Origin: Vaginella massiliensis
Lineage (GTDB): Bacteria > Bacteroidota > Bacteroidia > Flavobacteriales > Weeksellaceae
DNA: 64,000 bases
Assembly (NCBI RefSeq): GCF_900089075.1
Contig: NZ_LT593745.1
Coordinates: forward strand, 167,616 to 231,615
Reading direction: 5' to 3'
The notes under the pieces were generated by a model. That model worked only from the letters and a program-made list of their open reading frames with translations. It did no database searches and was not told the DNA's origin. A program made the position numbers and the translations under genes. Positions 35,566-44,709 of the stretch are shown piece by piece (position 1 is the first letter of the stretch; each line of letters starts with the position of its first letter).

Positions 35566-36339
35566 ATGGCAGAATTTAATTTAAATGATTTAGAAAAAAT
35601 CGCGAGCAAACAAGAAATCATCGACTTTTTGGTCGAACACAACATCATCAAAGAAAAAAAATTTCTGAATCAGTTGAAATACGAGAAAGAAATCGAAGTG
35701 CTGAAAGAGCGCATGCTCGAAATACAATCTAAAATAATTGAGCAAGAAAAACGCGTGCTAATCATATTCGAAGGTAGAGATGCCGCGGGAAAAGGCGGTG
35801 CTATTTCTAAGACGGTAGAATACATGAATCCAAAGAAATACAGGGTCGTAGCTTTGCCAAAACCGACAGAAGAAGAGAGCGGACAGTGGTACTTTCAGCG
35901 CTATTTGAAACAGTTGCCCAACAAAGGCGAAATAGTGTTTTTCGACCGATCTTGGTACAATCGTGCTGTGGTAGAACCCGTTTTTGGTTTCTGTACAGAA
36001 GATCAACATCAACTATTTATGAAACAAGTAAATAAGGTAGAAAAACTCTTGCAAGAAGACGGAATCATCTTAATTAAAATATTCTTGAACATCAGCAAAG
36101 AAGAACAAGCCGTACGTTTGCAAGAACGCAGAGACAATCCGCTGAAGCGTTGGAAATTAGGACTTTTGGATCAAAAAGCACAAGAACTTTGGGATAGTTA
36201 TACTCACTATATCGACACGATGTTGGAACAAACAGCCAAAGCTCGCTCATGGGATGTCATCACGACCGATGACAAAAAAGAAGCTCAAATCGAGACGATA
36301 AAAACCATTATACACCATATAGAAAAAAAACTATCTTAA
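35566..36339 (+). CDS. ppk2: Polyphosphate kinase 2 family protein
   Basis: A 257-residue PPK2-family phosphotransferase that uses polyphosphate to phosphorylate nucleotides. Walker A is in FEGRDAAGKGGAI (about 68-80), Walker B in FFDRSWYNRAVVEPVFGF, and the lid in RRDNPLKRWKLG. An N-terminal helix of about 40 residues precedes the domain. The class (I, II or III), and so the direction of the reaction, cannot be decided by eye. Confidence 0.9.
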   Translation: MAEFNLNDLEKIASKQEIIDFLVEHNIIKEKKFLNQLKYEKEIEVLKERMLEIQSKIIEQEKRVLIIFEGRDAAGKGGAISKTVEYMNPKKYRVVALPKPTEEESGQWYFQRYLKQLPNKGEIVFFDRSWYNRAVVEPVFGFCTEDQHQLFMKQVNKVEKLLQEDGIILIKIFLNISKEEQAVRLQERRDNPLKRWKLGLLDQKAQELWDSYTHYIDTMLEQTAKARSWDVITTDDKKEAQIETIKTIIHHIEKKLS

Positions 36340-36372
36340 CCTTTTTTTATCCCTCATCAAACGCAATAAAAC

Positions 36373-36606
36373 ATGAGCATTTTCAAGATTATAACTAAAT
36401 ATCCGACTGTTGTAGAAGCCGAAATCGCAAAATCTGTCTTAGAAAGTCACGGCATAGCAAGTACGGTTCTTGATCAAAATATGATGATGAATATCGGAAC
36501 TACAATCACCCAATGGATAAGGTTGCAGGTAAAAAGCGAGGATTTTGAACGGGCATGTGAAATTTTAGAAATAGAAAATGATTTGAAAGAAAATTTTGAT
36601 GAATAA
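36373..36606 (+). CDS. DUF2007 domain protein
   Basis: A 77-residue protein with the pattern of DUF2007 (putative signal transducing protein): ITKYPTVVEAEIAKSVLESHGI and IRLQVKSEDFERACEIL. Related to small PII-like/ACT-like folds; function unknown. It follows ppk2 by 33 bases and precedes the rplS promoter. Confidence 0.75.
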   Translation: MSIFKIITKYPTVVEAEIAKSVLESHGIASTVLDQNMMMNIGTTITQWIRLQVKSEDFERACEILEIENDLKENFDE

Positions 36607-36617
36607 GTAATAATTAT

Positions 36618-36625
36618 TATTTTTG
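36618..36625 (+). promoter_or_regulatory. -7 element of rplS
   Basis: TATTTTTG, perfect, with the predicted start near 36632, exactly where the structured leader begins. Confidence 0.6.
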
Positions 36626-36631
36626 CACTCG

Positions 36632-36695
36632 CATTGATTAACCTCTGACGAAGGACGTGTAAGTTGCTCAATCTAAATAAATTATAATTTATAAA
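36632..36695 (+). ncRNA. Structured 5' leader of rplS, candidate L19 autoregulatory leader
   Basis: Three nested helices enclose internal loops: ATTGA (36633-36637) with TCAAT (36668-36672), AAC (36640-36642) with GTT (36663-36665), and ACG (36648-36650) with CGT (36656-36658). The folded part starts at the predicted transcription start and ends 23 bases before the ATG. Short leaders that bind L19 have been proposed for Flavobacteria; this one is called from structure and position only. Confidence 0.5.
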
Positions 36696-37046
36696 ATGGA
36701 AAATTTAGTAAAATACGTACAAGACAAATACGTAGCTAAAAAAGAATTCCCAGCGTTTGCTGCTGGTGACACAGTAACAGTTTATCAAGAAATTACAGAA
36801 GGTGGAAAAACTCGTGTACAGTTCTTCAAAGGAGTTGTAATCCAAAGAAGAGGTCACGGGACTACAGAAACTTTCACCGTTCGTAAAATGAGTGGTGACG
36901 TAGGTGTAGAGCGTATCTACCCAATCAACATGCCAGCGATTCAAAAAATAGAAGTGAACAAAAGAGGTAAAGTTCGTAGAGCTCGTATCTTCTACTTCAG
37001 AAATCTTAGCGGTAAAAAAGCTAGAATTAAAGACGCTGCTTACTAA
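36696..37046 (+). CDS. rplS: 50S ribosomal protein L19
   Basis: A 116-residue L19 located at the subunit interface. Diagnostic segments are FPAFAAGDTVTVYQEITEGGKTRVQFFKGVVI, RRGHGTTETFTVRKMSGDVGVERIYPIN and KRGKVRRARIFYFRNLSGKKARI. Monocistronic between its own promoter/leader and a strong terminator. Confidence 0.97.
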   Translation: MENLVKYVQDKYVAKKEFPAFAAGDTVTVYQEITEGGKTRVQFFKGVVIQRRGHGTTETFTVRKMSGDVGVERIYPINMPAIQKIEVNKRGKVRRARIFYFRNLSGKKARIKDAAY

Positions 37047-37065
37047 GAAGAATTTTTCAAACCAT

Positions 37066-37098
37066 AAAAAAAACCGTTCCATCACGAACGGTTTTTTT
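37066..37098. terminator. Bidirectional terminator after rplS
   Basis: CCGTTC (37074-37079) with GAACGG (37086-37091), loop CATCAC, flanked by eight A and seven T; shared with the convergent DUF2314 gene. Confidence 0.88.
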
Positions 37099-37109
37099 AT
37101 ACTCTATTT

Positions 37110-37595
37110 TTATTCTAAGCCATATTGTTTATCAAATTCGGCTCTTTCTTCCTCTGTCATTTTGCTACGCTGATACAACACCGAATAACCGCCAACCAAT
37201 TTGCCATTGTCATAATACATCCAATCGGTTACACGAGAAGGATCGATCAAAATCGTATCGTTTAATTTCACTTCGCGTGTTGCTTTGGGCTGAGAATTCA
37301 CAACCCCAAACAAAGAGTCACCTCTAGCTTCGATGTCGCTCAGCCACAAATGCTCTTCTTGCTCGGTCGATGTTCCGAACTTTTGTTTTACAAAAAAATT
37401 TTCGGTTCCTGCTTTTTGTTCTTTGAATGCCGCCCGAAAATCGGCAAAGGTTTCATTGCCAAGTTTGGTAACAGAATCCAATCTCGCCTGCTCTGCTTTT
37501 TGCTCATCTACAGCTTTGTAAGCATTTTGGGTATTCTCGTTGGTGCAAGCAAAAAAGCCTAAGCACAGCGCTGTGATCATGATATTTTTTTTCAT
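37110..37595 (-). CDS. DUF2314 domain lipoprotein
   Basis: A 161-residue predicted lipoprotein (MKKNIMITALCLGFFAC, Cys at 17). The C-terminal 100 residues match DUF2314 (YegJ-like): EEHLWLSDIEARGDSLFGVVNSQP, LNDTILIDPSRVTDWMYYDNGKLVGGY, MTEEERAEFDKQYG. ATG 37595 gives the lipoprotein signal and is preferred over 37649. Function unknown. It follows the HTTM gene by 46 bases and may share its transcript. Confidence 0.78.
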   Translation of the reverse strand: MKKNIMITALCLGFFACTNENTQNAYKAVDEQKAEQARLDSVTKLGNETFADFRAAFKEQKAGTENFFVKQKFGTSTEQEEHLWLSDIEARGDSLFGVVNSQPKATREVKLNDTILIDPSRVTDWMYYDNGKLVGGYSVLYQRSKMTEEERAEFDKQYGLE

Positions 37596-37641
37596 AATAG
37601 CAATACTAAATATTTGGAATAATATACAACAAATAGTGCTG

Positions 37642-39009
37642 TTATTCAAAAAACGACAAATGCAATTCTTTTGGCTGAGGCAATATCCATGGTTGATGAC
37701 TGAAATAATGCCATTTGGTTGAAGCCAAATCTACCGTGGGATCGATGAATGGATAAAAATCACTTCCGTTGACCGAAACTCTGCTGTCGACGTATACGCG
37801 AATCCCTTTTTCGCCTGTTGGATCTAATTTTCCTTTCAAAATATGGGCGAACTGCCAAATCATATCGGGGCTGTACGCCATTTTTAATATTTGCTTGTTG
37901 GTCAAATAATTAGTAATAAAAACTTGTTCTTTTTTCCCAGTTTTATCCAAGGTATAAAAGCTAGTATGTCCTGCTTTGGAACGCAACATCATCCGCCAAG
38001 ACATTCGATGACCTTCTTCGGTCCAAAAAACATTTTCGCTGATAAAATGATGCCGAATCGGAAGGTAAATTTGCCACATGAAATACAAGACAAAAAAGTA
38101 TTTAAACACCACGCGAAACATGGTCAAACGGTCATCCTCTGGTAATCTATCCAACAAAAAAGACTTTTTAGGGAATAGTTTTTCTTGAAAAAAATCTGAT
38201 GGATAAAAGAAAATCAACATCCCTAATGAAAAATATGGAAAAATTCCGATTTGGAAAATAATTGAGTTCGATAAATGAAAAACAAAAGACAAAATCAGTC
38301 CGTATTTTCTCAATTTCGGTATCAACATGATGGGAACAATCAGCAAATCGAACAAAAAACCAATCCAAGCAATACCTTGCGCAAATGATCGACTCGCCAC
38401 GAAATCACCCAAAATATCGAAGTTGTATTGATGTTTGATAAACCCTCCAATCCGTTCGAAAGTTGGCAATAAAAACTGACCATTGAACCAGTCTGGATAA
38501 ATTTTATTGATGGCTGCAAAAAAGTAAACAATCGAGAGTTGTAGGATAAAAAAATAGTAAATCCAAACGCTGCATTTGGTCGCTTTTATTTTAGGAAAAA
38601 TCGTACTATCGACCGAAAAGAACCGATGCGCTGGCATGAAGGCCATTGCCCAAGAAACCAACATAAAAAGATAGTAATGATTATTGTAGCTGGTTTTTTG
38701 CATCAGGTAAGTAAGCATCCAAAGCAATGCAAACGCAATTGAAGACACCCGATAAAGTGTTCCTGTGGCAATCAAGAGCCCGAGAAATCCCATTACACCA
38801 TAGAGTGTGACCATCCCTTGCCCAAGAAAAACATGCGTCCACTCGAAACCAATAAAGCTAAAATTGAGTTGCGGCTCTACAAAATTGGTGTTTACCCAAC
38901 CGGTAAAAATCGCTCCCCAACACTCGAACATGATGAATATACCGAAGAATATCCGAAATAAAATCAAGGTTGAATTATCTACTTTTCGATAGAATAAATC
39001 GTGATTCAT
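37642..39009 (-). CDS. HTTM domain membrane protein (vitamin K gamma-carboxylase-like)
   Basis: A 455-residue protein with several membrane segments in the N-terminal 300 residues and a soluble C-terminal region. Features of the HTTM/VKGC family include QLSIVYFFAAINKIYPDWFNGQ and WTEEGHRMSWRMMLRSKAG. Bacterial relatives are of mostly unknown function; carboxylase activity should not be assumed because the C-terminal part typical of the animal enzyme is not recognised here. It is followed by the DUF2314 lipoprotein gene. Confidence 0.8.
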   Translation of the reverse strand: MNHDLFYRKVDNSTLILFRIFFGIFIMFECWGAIFTGWVNTNFVEPQLNFSFIGFEWTHVFLGQGMVTLYGVMGFLGLLIATGTLYRVSSIAFALLWMLTYLMQKTSYNNHYYLFMLVSWAMAFMPAHRFFSVDSTIFPKIKATKCSVWIYYFFILQLSIVYFFAAINKIYPDWFNGQFLLPTFERIGGFIKHQYNFDILGDFVASRSFAQGIAWIGFLFDLLIVPIMLIPKLRKYGLILSFVFHLSNSIIFQIGIFPYFSLGMLIFFYPSDFFQEKLFPKKSFLLDRLPEDDRLTMFRVVFKYFFVLYFMWQIYLPIRHHFISENVFWTEEGHRMSWRMMLRSKAGHTSFYTLDKTGKKEQVFITNYLTNKQILKMAYSPDMIWQFAHILKGKLDPTGEKGIRVYVDSRVSVNGSDFYPFIDPTVDLASTKWHYFSHQPWILPQPKELHLSFFE

Positions 39010-39059
39010 GTAATGGTTAATTAACGCAGGCTAAGTTAGGTAAGAAATTTATTTATTCA

Positions 39060-39067
39060 TAAATTTG
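39060..39067 (+). promoter_or_regulatory. -7 element of the DCC thiol oxidoreductase gene
   Basis: TAAATTTG, GTTG, ATG: a perfect -7 element exactly four bases before the start codon at 39072. Confidence 0.65.
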
Positions 39068-39071
39068 GTTG

Positions 39072-39473
39072 ATGAATGCCAAAAAAATTATATTCTTCGA
39101 TGGGGTGTGCAACCTCTGCAACTCGACTGTGCAATTTCTCATTAAGCACAACAAATCCAATACTTTGCATTTTGCATCTTTACAATCAGATTTGGGTCAA
39201 AAATTCTTGAAAGAAAACTGTCTGAAAATCGAGAATTTCGAAACCATTTATTATTTAAAGAATAAAAAAATCTACAGTCATTCGAGTGCAATTTTAGAAA
39301 TTTTCAAAGAATTGAATGGCTTTTATCCTTATTTGAGCATTCTGAAAATCGTTCCCAAATTTATTCGAGACGCAGCTTACTGTATGGTGTCGAAAAATCG
39401 ATACCGTTGGTTTGGTAAAAAAGAAAGCTGTTGGTTGCCAACTACCGAGCTGAAAGAAAAATTTTTAGACTAA
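39072..39473 (+). CDS. DCC family thiol-disulfide oxidoreductase
   Basis: A 133-residue protein with the DxxCxxC signature FFDGVCNLCNSTVQFLIKHN near the N-terminus, ASLQSDLGQKF, and RYRWFGKKESCWLP at the C-terminus. The DCC family is thioredoxin-like; substrate unknown. ATG 39072 is chosen over the TTG at 39069. The start lies four bases after the -7 box, predicting a leaderless mRNA. It is divergent from the HTTM gene; HTTM and DCC proteins are often neighbours or fused. Confidence 0.82.
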   Translation: MNAKKIIFFDGVCNLCNSTVQFLIKHNKSNTLHFASLQSDLGQKFLKENCLKIENFETIYYLKNKKIYSHSSAILEIFKELNGFYPYLSILKIVPKFIRDAAYCMVSKNRYRWFGKKESCWLPTTELKEKFLD

Positions 39474-39522
39474 ATTTCTTGATATCTGCTTGTATAGTCG
39501 AAAAAATAATCGACGCACTTTT

Positions 39523-40296
39523 TTATCGATATTTAGCGATTGCTTCTTGTATTTTTTTTCTACGATTGGCAGGCGACGGATGCGAACTTTGCCATTCTGG
39601 CACCGATGCACCACCAGAAGCTTCTTCTAGAATATCCATCACTCCGATCAAAGCTTCGGGGTTGTAGCCCGCTTGTAGCATGAATCGCACTCCCAATTCG
39701 TCTGATTCCAACTCATCTTCTCGTCCGTATTTTAAGTTCACCATATTCGCCACCACCTGAGCATAATAAGCCGAATTCATATCGCCAGAGGCGACACCCG
39801 CAGCACCAGCGATCCCTTGCGTCAGTTCTTGTTTCGACATCTGTTGCGCACTATGCCGAGCAATCACGTGCCCAATTTCGTGACCCAAAACTCCCGCTAA
39901 TTGATCTTCTGTCTGCAATCTTGCCAGCAAAGCTTCGGTGATAAAAATCGGACCTCCTGGCAGAGCAAAAGCGTTTACCGTACGCCGATCGGCTAATACA
40001 TAAAACTGAAACGGGTATTGCGTTCGGCTGGCATCACTGGCGTGTACGATTTTTTCGCCAACCGTTTTTACCAATTGTTGCGCTTGTGCGTTTTGTGACA
40101 GTCCGCCAAATTCTCTTGCCATCTGCGGTGCAGAATTGAGTCCTAAAGCAATTTCTTGGTCTTTGCTGAGCGATATATATTGTTTTTCGCCTGTAATTTC
40201 GTTTACCTCAGACGAAGAATAATATTTGATGATCGAGAATAAAACAATCCCAATTGCCACTAATATTTTTAGTGATGCGCTTCCTCCTCTTTGCAT
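39523..40296 (-). CDS. M48 family metalloprotease
   Basis: A 257-residue membrane-anchored zinc protease. One TM lies at about 8-24, and the active site is GVLGHEIGHVIARHSAQQ (HExxH). The third ligand Glu is in GREDELESDELGVRFM. It has the form of BepA/LoiP-type periplasmic proteases involved in envelope quality control. It lacks TPR repeats. It follows the HisE-like gene by 24 bases on the same strand. Confidence 0.9.
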   Translation of the reverse strand: MQRGGSASLKILVAIGIVLFSIIKYYSSSEVNEITGEKQYISLSKDQEIALGLNSAPQMAREFGGLSQNAQAQQLVKTVGEKIVHASDASRTQYPFQFYVLADRRTVNAFALPGGPIFITEALLARLQTEDQLAGVLGHEIGHVIARHSAQQMSKQELTQGIAGAAGVASGDMNSAYYAQVVANMVNLKYGREDELESDELGVRFMLQAGYNPEALIGVMDILEEASGGASVPEWQSSHPSPANRRKKIQEAIAKYR

Positions 40297-40320
40297 AATT
40301 TGTTGTGTTTGGTTGATTGA

Positions 40321-40665
40321 CTATTTCCTAAGTTTTTGTTTCTTGGTATGGCGTTCTTTCAAAATCATCAATACATCTCGTAAGCTAAAACCCCTGTGGT
40401 GCAGTGCCATGAGGTAATAAAAAAATACATCTGCCGACTCTTCCAAAAAAGCAAGGTTGTCTTCTTGCCCAGAGGCGATCACCATTTCTACCGCTTCTTC
40501 TCCCATTTTTTTGGCGATTTGCGAAGAGCCTTTTTTATGAACATTTTTCATCTTAGACTTCTTGGCATCTTCCAGCTTTGCCTCTTCTATCAACTTTTCC
40601 AATTTCTTTAGAAAAGGGAAAGCTTTTTCTTTTTCTTCTAGTACTTTGGTATCTTGAAAATCCAT
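40321..40665 (-). CDS. hisE: Phosphoribosyl-ATP pyrophosphatase-like (HisE/MazG fold) protein
   Basis: A 114-residue all-alpha NTP-pyrophosphohydrolase-like protein. The region LEKLIEEAKLEDAKK ... GSSQIAKKMGEEAVEMVIA ... NLAFLEESADVFFYYLMALHHRGFSLRDVLMIL corresponds to HisE, with the metal-binding EExxE and ESAD motifs present. In Bacteroidota HisE is usually fused behind HisI within a his operon; here it is stand-alone and next to a protease, so the substrate may differ. A 9-bp inverted repeat (CTATAAAAT 40683-40691 / 40698-40706) lies just upstream. Confidence 0.72.
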   Translation of the reverse strand: MDFQDTKVLEEKEKAFPFLKKLEKLIEEAKLEDAKKSKMKNVHKKGSSQIAKKMGEEAVEMVIASGQEDNLAFLEESADVFFYYLMALHHRGFSLRDVLMILKERHTKKQKLRK

Positions 40666-40849
40666 AACCTTTTTAAAACGTGCTATAAAATTATTTTATT
40701 TTATAGATTAATTATCATTTTTAATGAATATTTATCAACTATTATTCCGCATTGTTGTTGAGAATTAGTTTTCTTTACCTTCATCATGTCCTTATAAAAT
40801 CCAATATTTATCGTAAATTTACAATCGAATAAAACTCACGCAAACAAGA

Positions 40850-43705
40850 ATGAACACAAATGATTTTTCTTTGCGCCATATAGGAAATCATGGCGAACAG
40901 ATCACCGAAATGTTATCTGTAATTGGTAAAGATTCTATCGAATCGTTGATTAAAGAAACCTTACCTCAGAATATTCGACTGAAAAATGAATTGAATCTGC
41001 CCGAAGCACTTTCTGAATTTGAAACTACCAATCACCTTTTGGAAATTGCAAACCGCAATCAAAAAGTAAAAAACTACCTTGGTTATGGTTATTATGGTAC
41101 GATTTTACCCGCAGCCATCCAACGCAACGTTTTAGAAAATCCTGGATGGTATACGGCTTACACGCCTTACCAAGCAGAGATTGCTCAGGGTCGTTTAGAA
41201 GCTTTGCTGAACTTCCAAACCGTAATTTCAGATCTTACTGGCTTGCCTATTGCCAATGCCTCGTTGCTAGACGAAGGTACTGCTTGTGGCGAAGCAATGC
41301 ATATGCTCTTAGAATCTCGCACAAGAGATCAAAAGAAAAACAATGTGGTAAAGTTTTTCGTAGCCGATAATTTATTTCCGCAATCTATTGCTGTTTTAGA
41401 AACCAAAGCGCATGGTTTAGGAATCGAACTGGTTGTAGGAAACTTCGAGACCACAGAAATTACAGACGAATATTTTGGAGCAATTGTTCAATATCTTGGC
41501 AAAGGTGGACAAATCAACAACTACCAATCATTTGTAGAGAAAGCAAATGCCGTTGGAGTGAAAGTTGCCGTAGCTACAGATTTATTGGCTCTTACCTTGT
41601 TGACTCCGCCAGGAGAGTGGGGAGCTGAAATCGTAGTTGGAACATCGCAGCGATTTGGTATTCCAATGGGCTATGGTGGGCCACACGCCGCATTCATTTC
41701 GTGTACAGAAGATTACAAACGCGTCATACCAGGGCGAATCATTGGGGTTTCTCAAGACCGATTAGGCAACTATGCTTTGCGCATGGCGTTGCAAACTCGT
41801 GAACAACACATCAAACGAGAAAAAGCAACCTCTAACATTTGTACGGCACAAGTTTTATTGGCGGTAATGGCTTCTTTCTATGCCGTGTATCACGGAAAAG
41901 AAGGTTTGAAAAACATCGCCAACGAAATCCATACCAAAGCCGCGGTTTTACACGGTGGTTTGGAACACTTGGGCTACAAAAACCTCAATACTGCATTCTT
42001 CGATACCGTTCAAATAGAAGTAGAAAATTCTGATGAAATCGTAAAGATTTTTGCAGAAGAAGAAATCAATGTAAATGGGTTTGAGAAAGGAAAAATCTCG
42101 ATCACGGTAGACGAAATGACTTCTGAAGAAGATGTATTCGAAATTCTGAGCGTATTTGCAACGATTAAAAACATAGAAGACGGCTTTGAATTTGAAGTTG
42201 ATGATAATTATCTTCCAAAAGAATTATTGCGCACTTCGGATTTTTTAACGCATCCTAACTTTAATTCATACCACACCGAAACCGAATTGATGCGTTACAT
42301 CAAACGATTAGAACGCAAAGATTTAGCCCTAAATCAGTCGATGATTGCCCTAGGTTCTTGTACCATGAAATTGAATGCAGCGACCGAGCTATTGCACTTA
42401 TCTTGGGAAAGAATGGGGAATATTCACCCTTTTGCCCCAAAAGAACAAGTAGAAGGCTATCAAACTTTGATCAAAAATCTTGAAGAATTCTTGGCAGAAA
42501 TCACTGGCTTCGACGCTACTTCTCTACAACCAAATTCTGGTGCACAAGGAGAATATGCAGGTTTGATGGTGATCCGTTCATATTTCGAATCGAAAGGTGA
42601 AGGTCATCGCAATGTCGCGCTTATTCCGCAATCGGCACACGGTACAAATCCGGCTTCTGCTGCCATGGCCGGAATGAAAGTAGTGGTTGTGAAAAACTTA
42701 GAATCTGGCGAAACCGATTTAGAAGATTTGAAAGCAAAATGCGAGCAATACAAAGACGAATTGGCTGCATTGATGATTACCTACCCGTCTACTTACGGCG
42801 CATTCGACAGTAATATTGTAGAGGTTACTTCTATGATTCACGAATATGGTGGACAAGTTTATATGGACGGGGCAAATATGAATGCACAAGTTGGATTAAC
42901 TTCTCCTGGGAATATTGGAGCAGATGTTTGCCACTTGAATTTACATAAAACTTTTGCCATTCCTCACGGTGGTGGTGGTCCAGGCGTTGGGCCGATCTGT
43001 GTCAAAGCACACCTGGCGCCATTCCTTGGCTCTTCGCCACTCATCGAAACAGGCGGTAAAGAAGCGAAGAATACCTTTGCAGCCGCACCTTATGGCTCAG
43101 CATTCATTTTGCCAATCTCTTATTCGTATATCTTGATGTTGGGTGCCGAAGGATTGTTGAAATCGACTCAGGGTGCAATCTTGAATGCGAATTACATGAA
43201 AACACGCTTAGAAAATCATTACGATATTCTCTATACCAACACCAACAATGTGGTTGCGCACGAATTTATCTTGGACTGTCGACCATTTAAGAAAGTTGGA
43301 ATAGAAGTGACCGACATCGCAAAACGATTAATCGATTATGGATTCCATGCGCCTACGGTATCTTTCCCAGTAGCAGGCACCTTGATGGTGGAGCCGACAG
43401 AGTCTGAATCAAAAGCAGAATTGGATCGTTTCTGTGATGCTTTGATTGCAATACGAAAAGAAATTGACGAGATTGCCAACGGCGATTACCCGGCAGATAA
43501 CAACGTATTGCGCAATGCACCTCATCCGCAACATCTATTGACAGCAGACGAATGGGAATATCCTTATACACGTTCCAAAGCTGCCTACCCGCTAGAATGG
43601 GTGCGCGAACGCAAATTCTTCGCCTCTGTTTCTAGAATAGATGATGCCTATGGCGATCGCAATCTGATCTGTACTTGTGCTCCTATCGAGGCTTATATGG
43701 ATTAG
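40850..43705 (+). CDS. gcvP: Glycine dehydrogenase (decarboxylating), P-protein
   Basis: A 951-residue PLP enzyme of the glycine cleavage system. Both halves of the fused alpha and beta form are present. The PLP lysine is in HLNLHKTFAIPHGGGGPG in the C-terminal half; FSLRHIG marks the start, and IPMGYGGPHAAF, ALGSCTMKLNAA and QPNSGAQGEYAGL are other typical motifs. Length is standard. gcvT and gcvH are not in the window. A terminator follows at 43731. Confidence 0.97.
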   Translation: MNTNDFSLRHIGNHGEQITEMLSVIGKDSIESLIKETLPQNIRLKNELNLPEALSEFETTNHLLEIANRNQKVKNYLGYGYYGTILPAAIQRNVLENPGWYTAYTPYQAEIAQGRLEALLNFQTVISDLTGLPIANASLLDEGTACGEAMHMLLESRTRDQKKNNVVKFFVADNLFPQSIAVLETKAHGLGIELVVGNFETTEITDEYFGAIVQYLGKGGQINNYQSFVEKANAVGVKVAVATDLLALTLLTPPGEWGAEIVVGTSQRFGIPMGYGGPHAAFISCTEDYKRVIPGRIIGVSQDRLGNYALRMALQTREQHIKREKATSNICTAQVLLAVMASFYAVYHGKEGLKNIANEIHTKAAVLHGGLEHLGYKNLNTAFFDTVQIEVENSDEIVKIFAEEEINVNGFEKGKISITVDEMTSEEDVFEILSVFATIKNIEDGFEFEVDDNYLPKELLRTSDFLTHPNFNSYHTETELMRYIKRLERKDLALNQSMIALGSCTMKLNAATELLHLSWERMGNIHPFAPKEQVEGYQTLIKNLEEFLAEITGFDATSLQPNSGAQGEYAGLMVIRSYFESKGEGHRNVALIPQSAHGTNPASAAMAGMKVVVVKNLESGETDLEDLKAKCEQYKDELAALMITYPSTYGAFDSNIVEVTSMIHEYGGQVYMDGANMNAQVGLTSPGNIGADVCHLNLHKTFAIPHGGGGPGVGPICVKAHLAPFLGSSPLIETGGKEAKNTFAAAPYGSAFILPISYSYILMLGAEGLLKSTQGAILNANYMKTRLENHYDILYTNTNNVVAHEFILDCRPFKKVGIEVTDIAKRLIDYGFHAPTVSFPVAGTLMVEPTESESKAELDRFCDALIAIRKEIDEIANGDYPADNNVLRNAPHPQHLLTADEWEYPYTRSKAAYPLEWVRERKFFASVSRIDDAYGDRNLICTCAPIEAYMD

Positions 43706-43730
43706 AACAAGATCATAAAATATTTATTTA

Positions 43731-43760
43731 AAATCGCTCTAAAAATTAGGGCGATTTTTT
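43731..43760 (+). terminator. Terminator of gcvP
   Basis: AAATCGCTCT (43731-43740) pairs with AGGGCGATTT (43748-43757), one T.G pair, loop AAAAATT, then T-run. Confidence 0.83.
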
Positions 43761-43815
43761 GTTAAATTCTAAAGAAAAAAAGTATTTTTAATCCATTAAT
43801 CTAAATTTCAATACT

Positions 43816-44517
43816 ATGAAAAATTATGCGGCCGAATTTTTCGGTACTTTTTGGCTTGTATTCGGAGGTTGTGGAAGCGCTATCTTTGCAGCCGGAATTC
43901 CAGATTTAGGAATTGGATACGCTGGCGTATCGATGGCTTTCGGTCTAACGGTTCTCACCATGGCTTATGCCGTTGGACACATCTCGGGCGGACACTTCAA
44001 TCCGGCTGTTTCATTTGGGTTGATGGCTGGCGGAAGATTTGATGCCAAACAACTTTTACCATACATTGTCGCTCAAGTCGTGGGCGCAACTGCAGCCGCA
44101 GCAACCTTGTATTTAATTGCAAGCGGAAATGCAGATTTTGCAATCGACAACACCAAAGCTGGTGCATTCGCCGCAAATGGATACGGCGGATTATCACCAC
44201 ACGGCTACTCGATGACGGCTGCATTCTTAGCAGAATTTGTTCTAACGGCGTTTTTCTTGATTATTATTTTGGGAGCTACCGATCGTTTTGCAAACGGAAA
44301 ATTTGCAGGTGTTGCCATCGGTTTAGGACTTACATTGATTCACCTGATCTCTATTCCGATCACCAATACTTCTGTAAATCCGGCTCGTTCGACATCGCAA
44401 GCCTTGTTTGCACAAGGTGATTTTTTACCACAACTTTGGTTGTTCTGGGTAGCACCTATTGCCGGTGCAATTGTCGGAGGCGTGATTTACAAATTTTTGT
44501 TACAACGAAACGACTAA
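43816..44517 (+). CDS. aqpZ: Aquaporin Z
   Basis: A 233-residue MIP-family water channel with six membrane helices. Both NPA boxes are intact: [11 protein letters not shown] and [14 protein letters not shown]. The narrow-pore residues H and R ([10 protein letters not shown] ... NPAR) fit AqpZ rather than a glycerol facilitator. Monocistronic, between two terminators. Confidence 0.94.
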   Translation: MKNYAAEFFGTFWLVFGGCGSAIFAAGIPDLGIGYAGVSMAFGLTVLTMAYAVGHISGGHFNPAVSFGLMAGGRFDAKQLLPYIVAQVVGATAAAATLYLIASGNADFAIDNTKAGAFAANGYGGLSPHGYSMTAAFLAEFVLTAFFLIIILGATDRFANGKFAGVAIGLGLTLIHLISIPITNTSVNPARSTSQALFAQGDFLPQLWLFWVAPIAGAIVGGVIYKFLLQRND

Positions 44518-44540
44518 CAGTCAGAATCAATACGCAAACA

Positions 44541-44573
44541 AGAGGTTGTTTTTTTGAGATAACCTCTTTTTTT
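44541..44573 (+). terminator. Terminator of aqpZ
   Basis: AGAGGTT (44541-44547) with AACCTCT (44561-44567), 13-base T-rich loop, then T-run. Confidence 0.7.
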
Positions 44574-44709
44574 ATCTATTGAAAGATTAATGCTCAGAAG
44601 ATTACAATCGATAACGGATTGACTTAAAAAAAGAACATTCAAGATATTTTTGATTAGTTTGCTTGTAATTTCTTATTATTGTAAAAACATTTGTGCAAAT
44701 CCCTAAAAC

